From positions 3,087,411 through 3,151,410 of the forward strand of contig JADJXY010000002.1 of the NCBI GenBank assembly GCA_016720065.1: a DNA stretch of 64,000 bases, given 5' to 3'. This stretch comes from Betaproteobacteria bacterium (GTDB lineage: Bacteria; Pseudomonadota; Gammaproteobacteria; Burkholderiales; Rhodocyclaceae). How positions within the stretch are numbered: the first letter of the stretch is position 1; every line of letters begins with the position of its first letter. The notes under the pieces were generated by a model. It was given only the letters and a program-made list of their open reading frames with translations. It searched no databases and was not told where the DNA came from. A program made the translations under genes and the position numbers. Shown here one piece after another: positions 42,594-54,177 of this stretch.

Positions 42594-42899
42594 ATGACCG
42601 AACCCGAACAACAACAGCCTGCGCTCGTCGAGAACATGCTCCTCTTGCGCCGCGAGGACTTCGACGAACTGCTGGACCGCGCCGCTGAACGCGGAGCCGA
42701 GCGTGTCCTGACCCACCTTGGCCTGGAAAACGGCCACGCCGCACGCGACATCCGCGAACTACGCGACCTGCTGGAAGCCTGGCGTGATGCCCGACGCACG
42801 GCCTGGCAGACCACCGTCAAGGTCATCACCACCGGCATCCTGGCCGCACTGCTCGTTGGCGCAGCCATCAAGTTGAAACTGATGGGAGGCCCGCAATGA
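42594..42899 (+). CDS. DUF6127-like membrane protein of the lysis cassette
   Basis: A 101-residue protein: an N-terminal soluble helix region (LLRREDFDELLDRAAERGAERVL) and one C-terminal membrane segment (VKVITTGILAALLVGAAIKL). It matches DUF6127. Its location before a holin-like protein and an endolysin suggests a lysis accessory or anti-holin role. Confidence 0.8.
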   Translation: MTEPEQQQPALVENMLLLRREDFDELLDRAAERGAERVLTHLGLENGHAARDIRELRDLLEAWRDARRTAWQTTVKVITTGILAALLVGAAIKLKLMGGPQ

Positions 42900-43372
42900 T
42901 CGAGACACTGCTGGGTGGCCTCCTCGGCGGGGCCTTCCGTCTCGCACCTGAAATCCTCAAATGGCTCGACCGTAAAGGCGAGCGTGGCCACGAACTGGCG
43001 ATGCAGGACAAGGCGCTGGAGTTCGAGAAGATTCGCGGCGTACAACGGATGTCGGAAATCGGCGCGGGTGCCGACGCCGCGTGGAATGTCGGGGCCATCG
43101 AAACCCTGCGCGAAGCCGTTCGCTCCCAAGGCGAGAAGACCGGCGTGCGCTGGGCAGACGCCTTGTCGGTCAGCGTGCGACCGGTGATCACCTACTGGTT
43201 CATGGCTTTGTACTGCGCTGCCAAGACTGCCGCATTTGCGGCCGCAGTGACTGCAGGTGCTGGCTGGGGCACGGCCATCCTGTATGCCTGGACGGAAGCG
43301 GATCAGGCGCTGTGGGCCGGGGTGTTGAACTTCTGGTTCCTCGGGCGCGTGTTCGACCGAGTGCGGCCGTGA
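42896..43372 (+). CDS. Holin-like protein (3TM holin type)
   Basis: A 158-residue protein. A soluble N-half (LDRKGERGHELAMQDKALEFEKIRG) is followed by two or three membrane segments (VITYWFMALYCAAKTAAFAAAVTAG; LWAGVLNFWFLGRVF). The pattern resembles GTA/3TM holins (PF11351). It overlaps both neighbours by four bases and would permeabilise the inner membrane for the endolysin. Confidence 0.8.
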   Translation: MIETLLGGLLGGAFRLAPEILKWLDRKGERGHELAMQDKALEFEKIRGVQRMSEIGAGADAAWNVGAIETLREAVRSQGEKTGVRWADALSVSVRPVITYWFMALYCAAKTAAFAAAVTAGAGWGTAILYAWTEADQALWAGVLNFWFLGRVFDRVRP

Positions 43373-43836
43373 TTGAGGTACCCAAAGCGGCTATCGAGCT
43401 GGCCAAGCGCTTTGAGGGATTCGAGCGCAAGGTGAAACGCGGAATCGAGATCACTGCCGTTCCCTATATCTGCCCAGCAGGGTTCTGGACGATTGGGTAC
43501 GGTCATCTCTGCGATCCCAAGCACCCGCCGATCACGGAGGCAGAGGCTGAGGTCTATCTAGCGCGGGATCTGCAGACCGCACTGGCGGCGACGCTGCGCT
43601 ACTGCCCGGTGTTGGCCACCGAGCCCGAGAGCAGGCTCGCTGCCATCGTGGATTTCACGTTCAACCTTGGCGCTGGGCGGTTGCAGACATCGACGCTGCG
43701 GCGGCGCGTCAATCAGCGGGACTGGACTGCCGCCGCAACGGAACTGCGGCGCTGGGTCTATGGCGGGGGAAAAGTGCTGCCGGGACTCGTCACGCGACGG
43801 GAGGCTGAGGCCGTTTGGCTGCTGCGCAACGTGTGA
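43369..43836 (+). CDS. Endolysin, GH24 lysozyme
   Basis: A 155-residue muramidase starting at GTG in a GTGA overlap with the holin gene. IELAKRFEGFERKVKRG holds the catalytic Glu, and YICPAGFWTIGYGHLCDP holds the other catalytic positions of T4-type lysozymes. There is no signal peptide, so release depends on the holin. No Rz/Rz1 spanin gene was recognised nearby. Confidence 0.93.
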   Translation: MIEVPKAAIELAKRFEGFERKVKRGIEITAVPYICPAGFWTIGYGHLCDPKHPPITEAEAEVYLARDLQTALAATLRYCPVLATEPESRLAAIVDFTFNLGAGRLQTSTLRRRVNQRDWTAAATELRRWVYGGGKVLPGLVTRREAEAVWLLRNV

Positions 43837-43855
43837 TTTCTAACCGCGCAGAAGA

Positions 43856-43887
43856 GCTTGGCTTCGCCGCCGAACAGCGCGTTCATG
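43856..43887 (+). promoter_or_regulatory. Leader element copy 5
   Basis: GCTTGGCTTC, six bases, GAACAGCGCG, TTCATG in the rightward direction: the same layout as copies 1-4 upstream of the leftward cluster 22 kb away. It ends 28 bases before the ATG at 43916, giving this last phage gene its own promoter-like leader. Confidence 0.65.
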
Positions 43888-43915
43888 TCATCCATGCCAA
43901 CACGGAGTATCAACC

Positions 43916-44206
43916 ATGAGTAACCGATTCAAGCACGCCGTCATTGACGACGTCACCTCGCACAACATTGACGCCACCTTGCAAGACAACCTGCTTGACC
44001 TGTTCGAGTCGGCCATGATGTCGGTGGCCACGACGCTGGTGCGCGAGGCCAAATTCGACACCACCGACTTCGCCACCGCCAAGGGGCGCGGCTGTGAGGG
44101 GTTCACGTTGCTGGTGAGCCGAACGTGCGCCGACTCGCGCGACGGCTGGTTCGGGGCGTTTCAGCGTGGCGATGGACGCCTCGACGTGATCGGCCATCTG
44201 GAATAA
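43916..44206 (+). CDS. Hypothetical protein, last prophage gene
   Basis: A 96-residue protein (MSNRFKHAVIDDVTSHNIDATLQDN; C-terminus WFGAFQRGDGRLDVIGHLE). I do not recognise a family. It has its own copy of the leader element and a CGGAG ribosome site, and ends four bases before the convergent defence operon. It marks the right limit of the phage regulon. Confidence 0.7.
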   Translation: MSNRFKHAVIDDVTSHNIDATLQDNLLDLFESAMMSVATTLVREAKFDTTDFATAKGRGCEGFTLLVSRTCADSRDGWFGAFQRGDGRLDVIGHLE

Positions 44207-44210
44207 CCCG

Positions 44211-45158
44211 TCAGTCCCCCGTCTCGGGAACATCCCAGTCCGCCGGGCGCGCCTCGCCGGTCTGGTAGAACTGTTTCACCAGCTTCACGTACTCCAAAAA
44301 GTCCCGGTTCTCCGTGGCCAGCCGATTGGCCATGTCCCAATCGATCTCGTCGCGCTCACGCGCCGGAATCAGCACCTGACTGTCGGCAGGGTTGTCGACG
44401 TCCAGCTTGATGAAGCCAATGCCGTGGGCCGCGAAGAGCATCCGCAGTTCCTTCAGTGTGTCGGTGCCGCCGATTTCCGCAGCGACCAGATAACCGAAGT
44501 TGGCCCAGGACGAGTTCGATACGGCCTGAAAAAAGCACTCGCGCACGTTCGAACGATTGATCAGCAGCTTGACCTCGAACGACCACAACTTGGTACGCTT
44601 GTCGGAATACTGGTTGACGCAGTCGCGCACCTCCTGATGCCAGTCCGCGCCCAAATCCTCCATGCCGACCACGTCCGGGTACAGCCAGCGATTGCCGTTG
44701 GGCCCGCGCTTGTTGGACGAACGCTTCTCGTCGATGCGTTTGGAGAAGACGCCGAACTCCTCCCACAGGTATTGCGACAACAAGGGGTACAGCGCGTGTT
44801 CGTCAATCTTTAACGCACTGGCATCTGCAGCCGCCGACGTACCTTCGCTTTCCACCGCCGCCACTTCGGCGCTGTCCGAGCGCTCCGAATAGTAGTACTT
44901 GCGCGGCCGTCCCTCTGTCGTTTTCAGCTCTGGGTGCTTCGTTTGCATGCGCGGGCGCTGCGAACTGATTTCTGCGACGAGCTGCTGCACCAGATCCGCA
45001 TCAGACTTGATGTAGTCCCCACGGCTGTTGGCCCGCTTTTCCTGGCACTCATCCGGATAGGTGGCAAATACCCATTCTGCAATTTGCCGAGCAGTGAATT
45101 TTTCCTCGGGGCGTTCCTTCAGGTAGCCGATGACGGCCTTTGCGAGATTTAATGCCAT
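44211..45158 (-). CDS. COG2958-family protein, last gene of the defence operon
   Basis: A 315-residue protein. An N-terminal winged helix (AVIGYLKERPEEKFTARQIAEWVFATYP, HB1/HARE-HTH-like) is followed by a conserved C-terminal domain (LYPLLSQYLWEEFGVFSKRIDEKRSSNKRGPNGNRWLYPDVVGMED and onward) that resembles a restriction-endonuclease-like fold (FEVKLLI). COG2958 proteins often accompany type I restriction genes. It starts 12 bases after the nucleotidyltransferase stop. Confidence 0.85.
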   Translation of the reverse strand: MALNLAKAVIGYLKERPEEKFTARQIAEWVFATYPDECQEKRANSRGDYIKSDADLVQQLVAEISSQRPRMQTKHPELKTTEGRPRKYYYSERSDSAEVAAVESEGTSAAADASALKIDEHALYPLLSQYLWEEFGVFSKRIDEKRSSNKRGPNGNRWLYPDVVGMEDLGADWHQEVRDCVNQYSDKRTKLWSFEVKLLINRSNVRECFFQAVSNSSWANFGYLVAAEIGGTDTLKELRMLFAAHGIGFIKLDVDNPADSQVLIPARERDEIDWDMANRLATENRDFLEYVKLVKQFYQTGEARPADWDVPETGD

Positions 45159-45170
45159 TTCAATACCCCC

Positions 45171-45947
45171 TCAGAGCCTGAACAACTTCTTGACCTCATT
45201 CTCAGCCGTTACCGGCATCTGGTCTTTCTCGCATTGCCTGACCTTGGCCACAATAGTTTTTGCACGCGTGATTTCATTATTGACTCGTTGCGAGTAAGAC
45301 GAGTCGGTGCTCAGATTGTCGATTACCGAAAACAGGTAGTCCTTTTGATTCGACTGGAACCAGAAGCCCTGACCACAAATCCACTTCTCCATCGCAAATG
45401 AATCGAATGGAAATCCGCTGGCCGCATTCCAATATTTCATCAGACGAATAGTTGGCTTGATCAAAGAGTTGTTGTCCTTGTTCTTTGCTTCAAGCGTGGC
45501 GTTGAAGTCGTTCGGATTCGTGGTCATCCAACCGCCTGACCCGTTGGGAATCTGAAGCTCGCCGAGCCACGTTTTTGTCGCGGGCACCAGATCGAACTTG
45601 ATGTGGTTCAACTCGAGAACAATGGTCGGGCTGGACTGATAGATTTCCGATGAGCCGTACCGTTTTTCGACAAAAGCCTTCAACCTATTCAGGTAAGTCT
45701 GCGGCGTGGCGCTGCCATCGCTGAAGACCACCATGTAATCAATATCGGACTGTTCGTCCATTGAGCGAGGCAGGATCGTGCCTCGCGTTGAAGAGCCGAA
45801 TCGGAAATGCTGCGCAATTACGCCGCTGTCAAAGTGCAGCGCCATCCGCGATTGAAGTGTTGTGATCGAAGTCGTGATCGACGACTGCTCAGTTGTGGAG
45901 AGCACGGCACTGCTGGCCGTGTCCGTCAGAAAACTCAATACCGACAT
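45171..45947 (-). CDS. CD-NTase (cGAS/DncV-like nucleotidyltransferase, SMODS)
   Basis: A 258-residue nucleotidyltransferase. FGSSTRGTILPRSMDEQSDIDYMVVF gives the GSS motif at residues 51-53 and catalytic Asp68 and Asp70; Asp119 lies in HIKFDLVPA. The helical C-domain (SLIKPTIRLMKYWN) is typical of SMODS enzymes that make cyclic oligonucleotide signals in CBASS defence. The ATG five bases after the SLATT stop, with AAGGA upstream, was chosen over an upstream in-frame ATG that overlaps SLATT by 65 bases. The gene is AT-richer than its neighbours (about 45% GC at 45241-45360). Confidence 0.85.
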   Translation of the reverse strand: MSVLSFLTDTASSAVLSTTEQSSITTSITTLQSRMALHFDSGVIAQHFRFGSSTRGTILPRSMDEQSDIDYMVVFSDGSATPQTYLNRLKAFVEKRYGSSEIYQSSPTIVLELNHIKFDLVPATKTWLGELQIPNGSGGWMTTNPNDFNATLEAKNKDNNSLIKPTIRLMKYWNAASGFPFDSFAMEKWICGQGFWFQSNQKDYLFSVIDNLSTDSSYSQRVNNEITRAKTIVAKVRQCEKDQMPVTAENEVKKLFRL

Positions 45948-45951
45948 CTTG

Positions 45952-46488
45952 TCATTTATCCTTGTCCACTTTGTGGGTGGCTTCGCCTTCTTCGATGCCT
46001 TTGCGTGCAGCGACAAATGCGCGTCTTGGAATACTTGGGCTCTTCTGGTTCAGCTCATTGCGTGCAGAGGAAAGGGCCTTCAATCTCTCAGGAAGCTCGC
46101 CCAGCCGACTCGTATCAAGCAATTCGATCTCGCGGAAAAAGCGGGCTTCATTCCGAAGAGCCAAAAACTGTCCGGCAGCGGCCCGGTGCATTGCAGCGCG
46201 CTCGTTGGGCTTGAGAAAGGTCATCAAACCGGTCAGTAGCGACGCCAACAAGGTGAAGGCACTGGCCCACTCAGGTTGGCTTTTGACCAATGCAGCACCT
46301 GCAATCGCACCAAGAGCGGTTGCTGGCACACCCAGCCAGTAGTTGCGGCGAACCCATGTGTCTTCGGCGTTGAAATGCCCCTTGCTCGAATACAAGGCGT
46401 CTTCTTCCAGCCGCTCAGCCTCTCTGCAAAGCGCAGAAATCTTGGCTTGATCGGTTGTTTGGATCGGGTTCATCGGAATTCTCTTCAT
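45952..46488 (-). CDS. SLATT-domain membrane protein, probable CBASS effector
   Basis: A 178-residue protein. Two membrane segments (about residues 51-69 and 73-92: YWLGVPATALGAIAGAALV and EWASAFTLLASLLTGLMTFL) lie between an N-terminal helix and a C-terminal soluble helix region, the SLATT layout. SLATT proteins paired with CD-NTases are predicted pore-forming effectors. The ATG overlaps the hsdR stop (ATGA); a second ATG five codons in has an AAGAGA site and is possible. Confidence 0.82.
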   Translation of the reverse strand: MKRIPMNPIQTTDQAKISALCREAERLEEDALYSSKGHFNAEDTWVRRNYWLGVPATALGAIAGAALVKSQPEWASAFTLLASLLTGLMTFLKPNERAAMHRAAAGQFLALRNEARFFREIELLDTSRLGELPERLKALSSARNELNQKSPSIPRRAFVAARKGIEEGEATHKVDKDK

Positions 46489-49400
46489 CACGCCAATCCG
46501 AAATACCGTTCGAAGAAAGCGGCAAGTTTGTCCAGCACCGTCTGCTTCTTGGCTGCGTGGCCATTGTTCTTGGAAAACCGCGATACCGGCGGCAGGATCT
46601 TGGTGATGGCAGTACCGGTTGCCGAGATGCTGCCGTCGCGGAAGGCATTGCTAATGAATTCACGTGCCGCCTCGGCATTGAGGTTTTCCTCCGCAATGAT
46701 GCGTTCCAGCTCCTCGGTCTTTTTCGCCGCAACGAAGGCTTGCCACTGCGCGTCCACCTTGGCCTTGGTGTTCACTGAATCGACAAACTGTTCGATGAGG
46801 TCTTTCTTGTTGCGCAGGCCAGGGCTGGAATTGATGGCGCGTTCGATGGTGGCGCGGATTTCCTTATCGTCGCCCGAACCCTTTTTCTTCAGGTACTGCT
46901 CGACCAAGAGCAGGATGTAGTCAACATTGATTTCAACCTGCTTGATGAGCTCGATCTCGAACACCACATCGTCGTTGATTGACTCCTTCTCGGCAGCCGA
47001 CGTCGCCCGGAATTCTGCGTACAGGTTCAAATACAGGCTCTGGTAGTCCTGAAATTCGCGCTCGGAGAGGATTTCGTGGCCAGCGAAATCATCGAAGGCC
47101 GTGAGGATGTTCTTCAGCCGCAAAATCGAGCCGAATAGCTTGATGAATGCCTTTTGTGCTGCCTCGCCAACAATGGCTTTTCCGAGTGGGAATCCAGCCG
47201 TGAGTTCTCCGACGCGCTTTTCGTAATCCTTGTAATACTCGGCGTAAGGTTTCAAGAGAACGATGCCCTTGGCATCCTTGTTGCCAAACAGGGCGAGCGC
47301 GTCGTTGGTTTCCTGCTCCAAATTCCGGAAGGAAACAATGTTGCCGTAGGTCTTGACAGAATTGAGAATGCGGTTGGTACGCGAATAGGCCTGGATCAAG
47401 CCGTGAGCCTTCAGGTTCTTGTCCGCCCACAGTGTGTTGAGCGTGGTGGCATCAAAGCCGGTCAGAAACATGTTGACCACGATGACGATGTCCAGCTCAC
47501 GTTTTTTCAGGCGCTGCGACAAGTCCTTGTAGTAGTTCTGGAACTTGTCTGCCGAGGTGTCGAAGCTGGTGCTGAACAGTGCGTTGTAATCCTGGATCGC
47601 GACATCCAGAAAATCCCGCGAGCCTTGATCCAGCCCCTCGGTTTCGAAGTCTTCCTCGCCGAGCAGGCCATCACTTTCATCTTCATTCGCGGCAAAGCTG
47701 TAGATCAAGCCCACCTTGAGCCGCTGGGCCTCGGGCAACTCCTTTTGCTGTGCAACGAATTCCGCGTAGTAACGCTTGGCGGCATCAATGGACGCACAGG
47801 CGAACAGCGAATTGAAACCAGCCAGCCGTTTGCCATCGTGGCGGTATGTGCTGGCACGCTTGGTTTTCTGGTCGAAGTGCTCGCGGATGTAGCCCACGAT
47901 CTGTGTGATGCGCTCCGGCGCTAGCAGCGCCCGTTCGGTGTCGATGGCCGACACCTTTTTGTCTTTGATGCCCGCAGGCAATTTGATCGTGTTGATGTAG
48001 TCGATGCGAAACGGCAGCACGTTCTTGTCGTTGATGGCATCGACAATCGTGTAAGTGTGCAGCTTGTCGCCAAAGGCCTGCTGCGTGGTGCGTCGCAGCG
48101 GGTTACCTGTGGTGCCGGAGTTCTCGGCAAAGATCGGCGTACCGGTGAAGCCGAACAGGTGGTACCGCTGGAACACGCGCGTAATTTCGGCGTGCATGTC
48201 GCCGAACTGGCTGCGGTGGCACTCGTCGAAGATCACCACCACGTGCGCGTCATACACCGGGTGTTTCTTGTTCTTGACGACGAAGCGGGAAAGCTTCTGG
48301 ATGGTGGTGATGATGATGCGGGCGTTCGGGTCTTCCAGCTGCTTTTGCAGCACAGCCGTGGATGTATTCGAGTTGGCTGCGCCCTTCTCGAAGCGCTCGT
48401 ATTCGCGCATGGTCTGGTAGTCCAGATCCTTTCGGTCCACCACGAAGAGCACCTTGTCGATATCTGGCAAGCCCCGGGCAAGTTGCGCCGCCTTGAAGCT
48501 GGTCAGCGTCTTGCCGCTGCCGGTGGTGTGCCAGATGTAGCCGCCCGCCGCGACGGTGCCGAGCTGCTTGTGATTGGTGGCTGTGGCGATGCGCTGCAAA
48601 ATGCGCTCGGCGGCCACGATCTGGTAGGGCCGCATCACCAGCAGCTTGCGATCCACATCGAACACGCAGTATTTGGTGAGGACGTTGAGCAGCGAGTGCT
48701 TGGCGAAAAAGGTTTTCGTGAAACCTGTCAGCTCAGTGATGGGCTGGTTTTTCGCGTCGGCCCACCAACTGGTAAAGGAGAAGCTGTTGGAGGTCTTGCT
48801 TTTGCTGCGCTTGGCGGACTGTTCCTTCAAATGCCCGTCACGCACTGTGTTGCTGTAATACTTGGTCAGCGTACCGTTGCTGATGACGAAAAGCTGCACG
48901 TACTCGAACAAGCCCGAGCCCGCCCAGAAACTGTCGCGCTGGTAGCGGTTGATCTGGTTGAAGGCCTCGCGGATGTCCACGCCCCGACGCTTCAATTCGA
49001 TATGCACCATCGGCAGGCCATTGACCAGCACCGTCACGTCATAACGGTTGGCACGAGCGCCTTCGACTTCGTACTGGTTAATGACCTGCAAGGCGTTGTT
49101 GTGGATGTTGGCCTTGTCGATCAGGTAGATGTTCTTGGTGCTACCGTCGTCGCGCTTCAAGACCTGCACATGGTCTTCCTGAACGCGTGCGGTCTTTTCC
49201 AGGATGCCGTCATTCGCGCCTGCAATGCAGGTGCTGAAGAATCGCTCCCACTCTGCATCCGACAGGGTGACCTTGTTGAGCTTTTCCAACTGGCGGCGGA
49301 GATTGGCTACCAGCTCAGCCTCCGATGTGATGGGCAGGTAGTCATAGGCCTGCACCTGGAGCTGCTTGATGAAGTCCTTTTCCAGTTCAGCTTCGGACTG

Positions 49401-49507
49401 GTATGCCGCCTCGCGCACTCCCAGGGCTTCGGGCTGAAATTCGGCGACAACCGTGCTCTCGTTAGACAGCGCAATCGGCTCGTAGCGAAAGGGCATGAGG
49501 TCTTCGC

Positions 49508-49511
<4 letters not shown>
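46488..49511 (-). CDS. hsdR: Type I restriction enzyme R subunit
   Basis: A 1007-residue restriction/translocase subunit of the EcoR124 (type IC) class. The N-terminal nuclease core includes MVHIELKRRG (Glu-x-Lys) near residue 170. The SF2 motor carries Walker A TTGSGKTLTSF near 330, DECHRSQFG near 426 and later GFDATTLNTLWADK and QAYSRTNRI. The start overlaps the hsdS stop by four bases, the stop overlaps the SLATT start. With HsdM and HsdS it would cut unmodified incoming DNA. Confidence 0.96.
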
Positions 49512-50814
<1,303 letters not shown>

Positions 50815-50818
<4 letters not shown>

Positions 50819-52395
50819 ACTTGTTCTCCTTCCAGATCGGCCACAATGGCATCGATCTGCTCCCTTAATTCCGCTTGCCGTTCCACGATACGGCTGATTT
50901 TGGCGTTGAGTACCCGAATATCCACTGCCTCGCGCTCGTCTTTCTGCTCAACGTAACTGGACACGGCGATGTTGTAGCCGTTGGCAGCAATATCGCCGTT
51001 CTCGACCAGCCGTGCGAAGTGCTCAATGCTCTGGCGGCCGGTGAAGGCATCGAGGATTTTTTGCTGGTGTTCGGGCAGTAGCTTGTTCTTGTTGCCGCTG
51101 CGCACGAATTCGGCACTGGCATCGATAAACAGCGTGGCGTTATCGTGCTTGGATTTCTTCAGGACGATGATGCAGGTGGCAATCGTGGTGCCGAAGAACA
51201 GGTCGGGCGGCAGCTGGATCACCGCGTCGACATAGTTGTTGTCGATCAGGTACTGGCGGATTTTTTGCTCCGCTCCACCGCGATAGAGTACGCCGGGAAA
51301 CTCGACAATCGCCGCCGTGCCGTTGACCGCCAGCCAGCTCAGGATGTGCAGGGTAAAGGCGAGGTCGGCCTTGCTCTTGGGGGCGAGCACACCCGCAGGG
51401 GCAAAGCGCGGGTCGTTGATGAGCAGCGGGTTGGCATCGCCATCCCATTTGATCGAGTACGGCGGATTGGAGACGATGGCTTCAAACGGCTCGTCATCCC
51501 AGTGCGCTGGATCGGTAAGCGTGTCGCCATGGGCGATGTGGAATTTTTCGTAGTTCACATCGTGCAGGAACATGTTGATCCGGCACAGGTTGTAGGTGGT
51601 CAGGTTGATCTCCTGCCCATAGAAGCCCTGGCGCACCGCGTCATGGCCCAAGACCTTCACGAAATTGAGTAGCAACGAGCCAGAGCCGCAGGCGGGGTCG
51701 TAGACCTTGTTGACCTCGCTTTTGCCGACCACGGTGATGCGGGCCAGCAGTTCGGAGACCTCCTGCGGCGTGTAGAACTCACCGCCCGACTTGCCAGCGG
51801 TGGAGGCGTACATCTGCATCAGATATTCGTAGGCGTCGCCGAACAGGTCGATGGTGTTTTCCGTAAACCCGCCATCGCTGCTGGCCAACGGCAGGTCGCC
51901 GATGGCGTCGAGCAACTTGACCAGTTTTTCGTTGCGCTTGGCCACGGTGGGGCCGAGCTTGCTGCTGTTGACATCGAGGTCATCGAACAGGCCCTTGATG
52001 TCGTCCTCGGAATCGCTGCCCGTGGCCGAGCCCTCGATGTCGGCAAAGATGCGTGAGAGCGTTTCGTTGAGGTTGGCATCATGCCGGGCGCGGGCGCGCA
52101 CGTTGGCAAACAGTTCGGACGGCAGGATGTAAAAGCCTTTTTCCTTCACCGTCTCGGCACGACCGAATTCGGCATCGTTATCTGAGAGTTCTGCGTAGTC
52201 GAAGTCCGGGGTGCCCGCGCGGCGCTCCTGCTCATTGAGGTAGCTGGTCAGGTTCTCCGAGATGAAGCGGTAGAACAGCATCCCGAGCACGTAGGTTTTG
52301 AAGTCCCATCCATCGACGCTGCCGCGCAGGTCATTGGCGATGCGCCAGATGGTTTTGTGCAACTCGGCGCGTTCGAGTTCTTTGTTGTTGCTCAC
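50815..52395 (-). CDS. hsdM: Type I restriction methyltransferase subunit
   Basis: A 526-residue N6-adenine methyltransferase. The N-terminal helical domain starts ELHKTIWRIANDLRGSVDGWDFKTYVLGMLFYRF; motif I is DPACGSGSLLLNF near residue 232 and motif IV NPPYSIKW near 309. It overlaps hsdS by four bases. With HsdS it modifies host DNA; with HsdR it forms the restriction complex. The sequence is of the EcoR124/IC type. Confidence 0.96.
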
Positions 52396-52452
52396 GATGT
52401 CAAACCTCCCGCCGTTACCGCAGCAGCAGGAAGGCTGTTGTCAGCTGCAATC

Positions 52453-54144
52453 TCAAGATTCCAATGCGTGCTCAATACGTTTACAAGGCGCTTTTGCCGT
52501 GCAGTCAGCAGCGTGGGCGTCCACCTCGCTTTCTGATCTGACTTCCTGCGTCAGCACGAAGGGTGAAGCGGTGCCCTTGCCTCTGAAGTAGGCATCTTTC
52601 TTCTTGGCAAAGTCGTAATTGCTGGCAGACGAGTTCTTGTTCCTATCCAGCGGAACCAGATTGGCCAAACGGTGCGTCCAGCCATCGCGCTCGTCTTCAT
52701 CCGGGAACCACTTGATCCAGTCCGAACCGTCGGGCGGTGTTTGCGGAAGGACGTGCTCCAGCGACACGGCATCTTGGAGCTGCACGCCGGGGGCGCGCAC
52801 CAAGGACTCAAGACGCAAGACGAGCGCCATCCGTGCCTTGGGCAGATCGTCGTACACGTCTCCATCGAGTGCCGCGACGAACTTGCGCTTTTGCGCGTCT
52901 GTCAGTGCCAGTGTGGTGAGCGCAACCAGATTTCCCTTGAAGGTCTCCGGTTCGATTTCCTTGGTGAGCGCAGCGTAGGTTTCGATGCGCTCGTTGATGC
53001 CGACCTTGGTGACCAGCAGGAAGTAGGTCAGGCGTTCCAGTGACTGGAAAAATTCGGCAAGCAGTTTGGGCTGCTGCCGGAAGCGCTTGAAATAAACAAG
53101 TGCTGGGGGCACCCAGTCCTTGAAGTCCACACGATTGAGCCACGACAAGTGCTCGTTGATGGTTTCAGCGTGCTCGGTGGCCTCGAAGTCGGCATCGCGC
53201 ACGAAGTCCCACACTTCGGCATAGGGTTTGATGACCTTGTCGACGAGGTCGATAGGGGCCTTGTACTCGGTGACGTGCTCCTGGAACTCCTTGACCAGGA
53301 TGTACTTCTGCTTCTTCTTGGCATAGATGCTGCGAATGTGGCCAAACAGGTCACCGAAGGCGTCGCGACCCAGTGAGCTTTCGATCCGGCTCCACTCTTT
53401 CGCGTATGCGCGGCTTTTGACTTCGCCTGCCGTGGTACGGATCAGGCCAAGCACCTGCGCCTTGATGATGTCGATTGGCGCGAGGTCGAGCCCCCGATTG
53501 TTGAGTACGGAGAAGATGCGGTATGCGGCTTCGAGGTCGGGCGTGGAGATGACAACCAGCGAACAGTCGTTGGCGAGGAACTGCCACAGCGCGATCAGTT
53601 CGGCAGGCGGAAGCGCCTTGGCCTTTTCGAGCAGCAGCGTGGCGTTTTCACGGTAACGCAGACGGCTGTCTTTCAGCTTGTCCGTACTGGCGACCAACTG
53701 TGCGATGCCACCCGGTTCCTGAATGTTGGTGCGGAAGAAGTCGGCATCCTCCTCGCGAGCTGTCAGGCGGTACTCGTTCTTCTCGCCCAGACTGACCTTG
53801 CCCTTTTTATAGAGGAAGTCGGTGATGTCGTCTGCCGCATCCGGCATCACGGTGCGCAGCACAGCAAAAAGCATCGTGAGCGTGGACAAGCGCTGCTGGC
53901 CATCGACAACCGACGACTTCGGGTCACGGTCATTTTTGATCAGAACAATGCTACCGAGGAAGTATTGGCTGCTGGCCCCCGAGACGCGCGCCTCCTGCAT
54001 CGCCGAGTACAGATCATCGAACAGCTCTGTGGCCTGCTCGATTGTCCAGGCGTAGGGGCGCTGGTAGTCCGGAATCTCGAACTGGTAGCTGCCTTCGAAG
54101 ATCTCTCGGATCAGTTTGTCGTGGGCTTCAAGTGTCTTGGCCAT
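52453..54144 (-). CDS. DUF262/DUF1524 protein (GmrSD-like nuclease)
   Basis: A 563-residue protein. The N-terminal DUF262 half contains IPDYQRPYAWTIEQATELFDDL and the nucleotide-binding DGQQRLSTLTML near residue 78. The C-terminal DUF1524 half has an HNH-like layout, LEHVLPQTPPDGS near residue 462 and HRLANLVPLDRNKNSSASNYDFAKKK. GmrSD enzymes of this type cut modified (often glucosylated hydroxymethylcytosine) DNA using NTP. It sits between the DprA-like gene and hsdM with short gaps (33 and 57 bases), inside the same operon. Confidence 0.9.
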   Translation of the reverse strand: MAKTLEAHDKLIREIFEGSYQFEIPDYQRPYAWTIEQATELFDDLYSAMQEARVSGASSQYFLGSIVLIKNDRDPKSSVVDGQQRLSTLTMLFAVLRTVMPDAADDITDFLYKKGKVSLGEKNEYRLTAREEDADFFRTNIQEPGGIAQLVASTDKLKDSRLRYRENATLLLEKAKALPPAELIALWQFLANDCSLVVISTPDLEAAYRIFSVLNNRGLDLAPIDIIKAQVLGLIRTTAGEVKSRAYAKEWSRIESSLGRDAFGDLFGHIRSIYAKKKQKYILVKEFQEHVTEYKAPIDLVDKVIKPYAEVWDFVRDADFEATEHAETINEHLSWLNRVDFKDWVPPALVYFKRFRQQPKLLAEFFQSLERLTYFLLVTKVGINERIETYAALTKEIEPETFKGNLVALTTLALTDAQKRKFVAALDGDVYDDLPKARMALVLRLESLVRAPGVQLQDAVSLEHVLPQTPPDGSDWIKWFPDEDERDGWTHRLANLVPLDRNKNSSASNYDFAKKKDAYFRGKGTASPFVLTQEVRSESEVDAHAADCTAKAPCKRIEHALES

Positions 54145-54177
54145 TCTTGCGCTTTCGCTCTCTTTTATTTCAATCGG

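Noticed and set aside
45948..46016. Longer N-terminus for the CD-NTase
   Set aside because: It would overlap SLATT by 65 bases; the ATG five bases after the SLATT stop has AAGGA upstream and begins where the family-like sequence starts.
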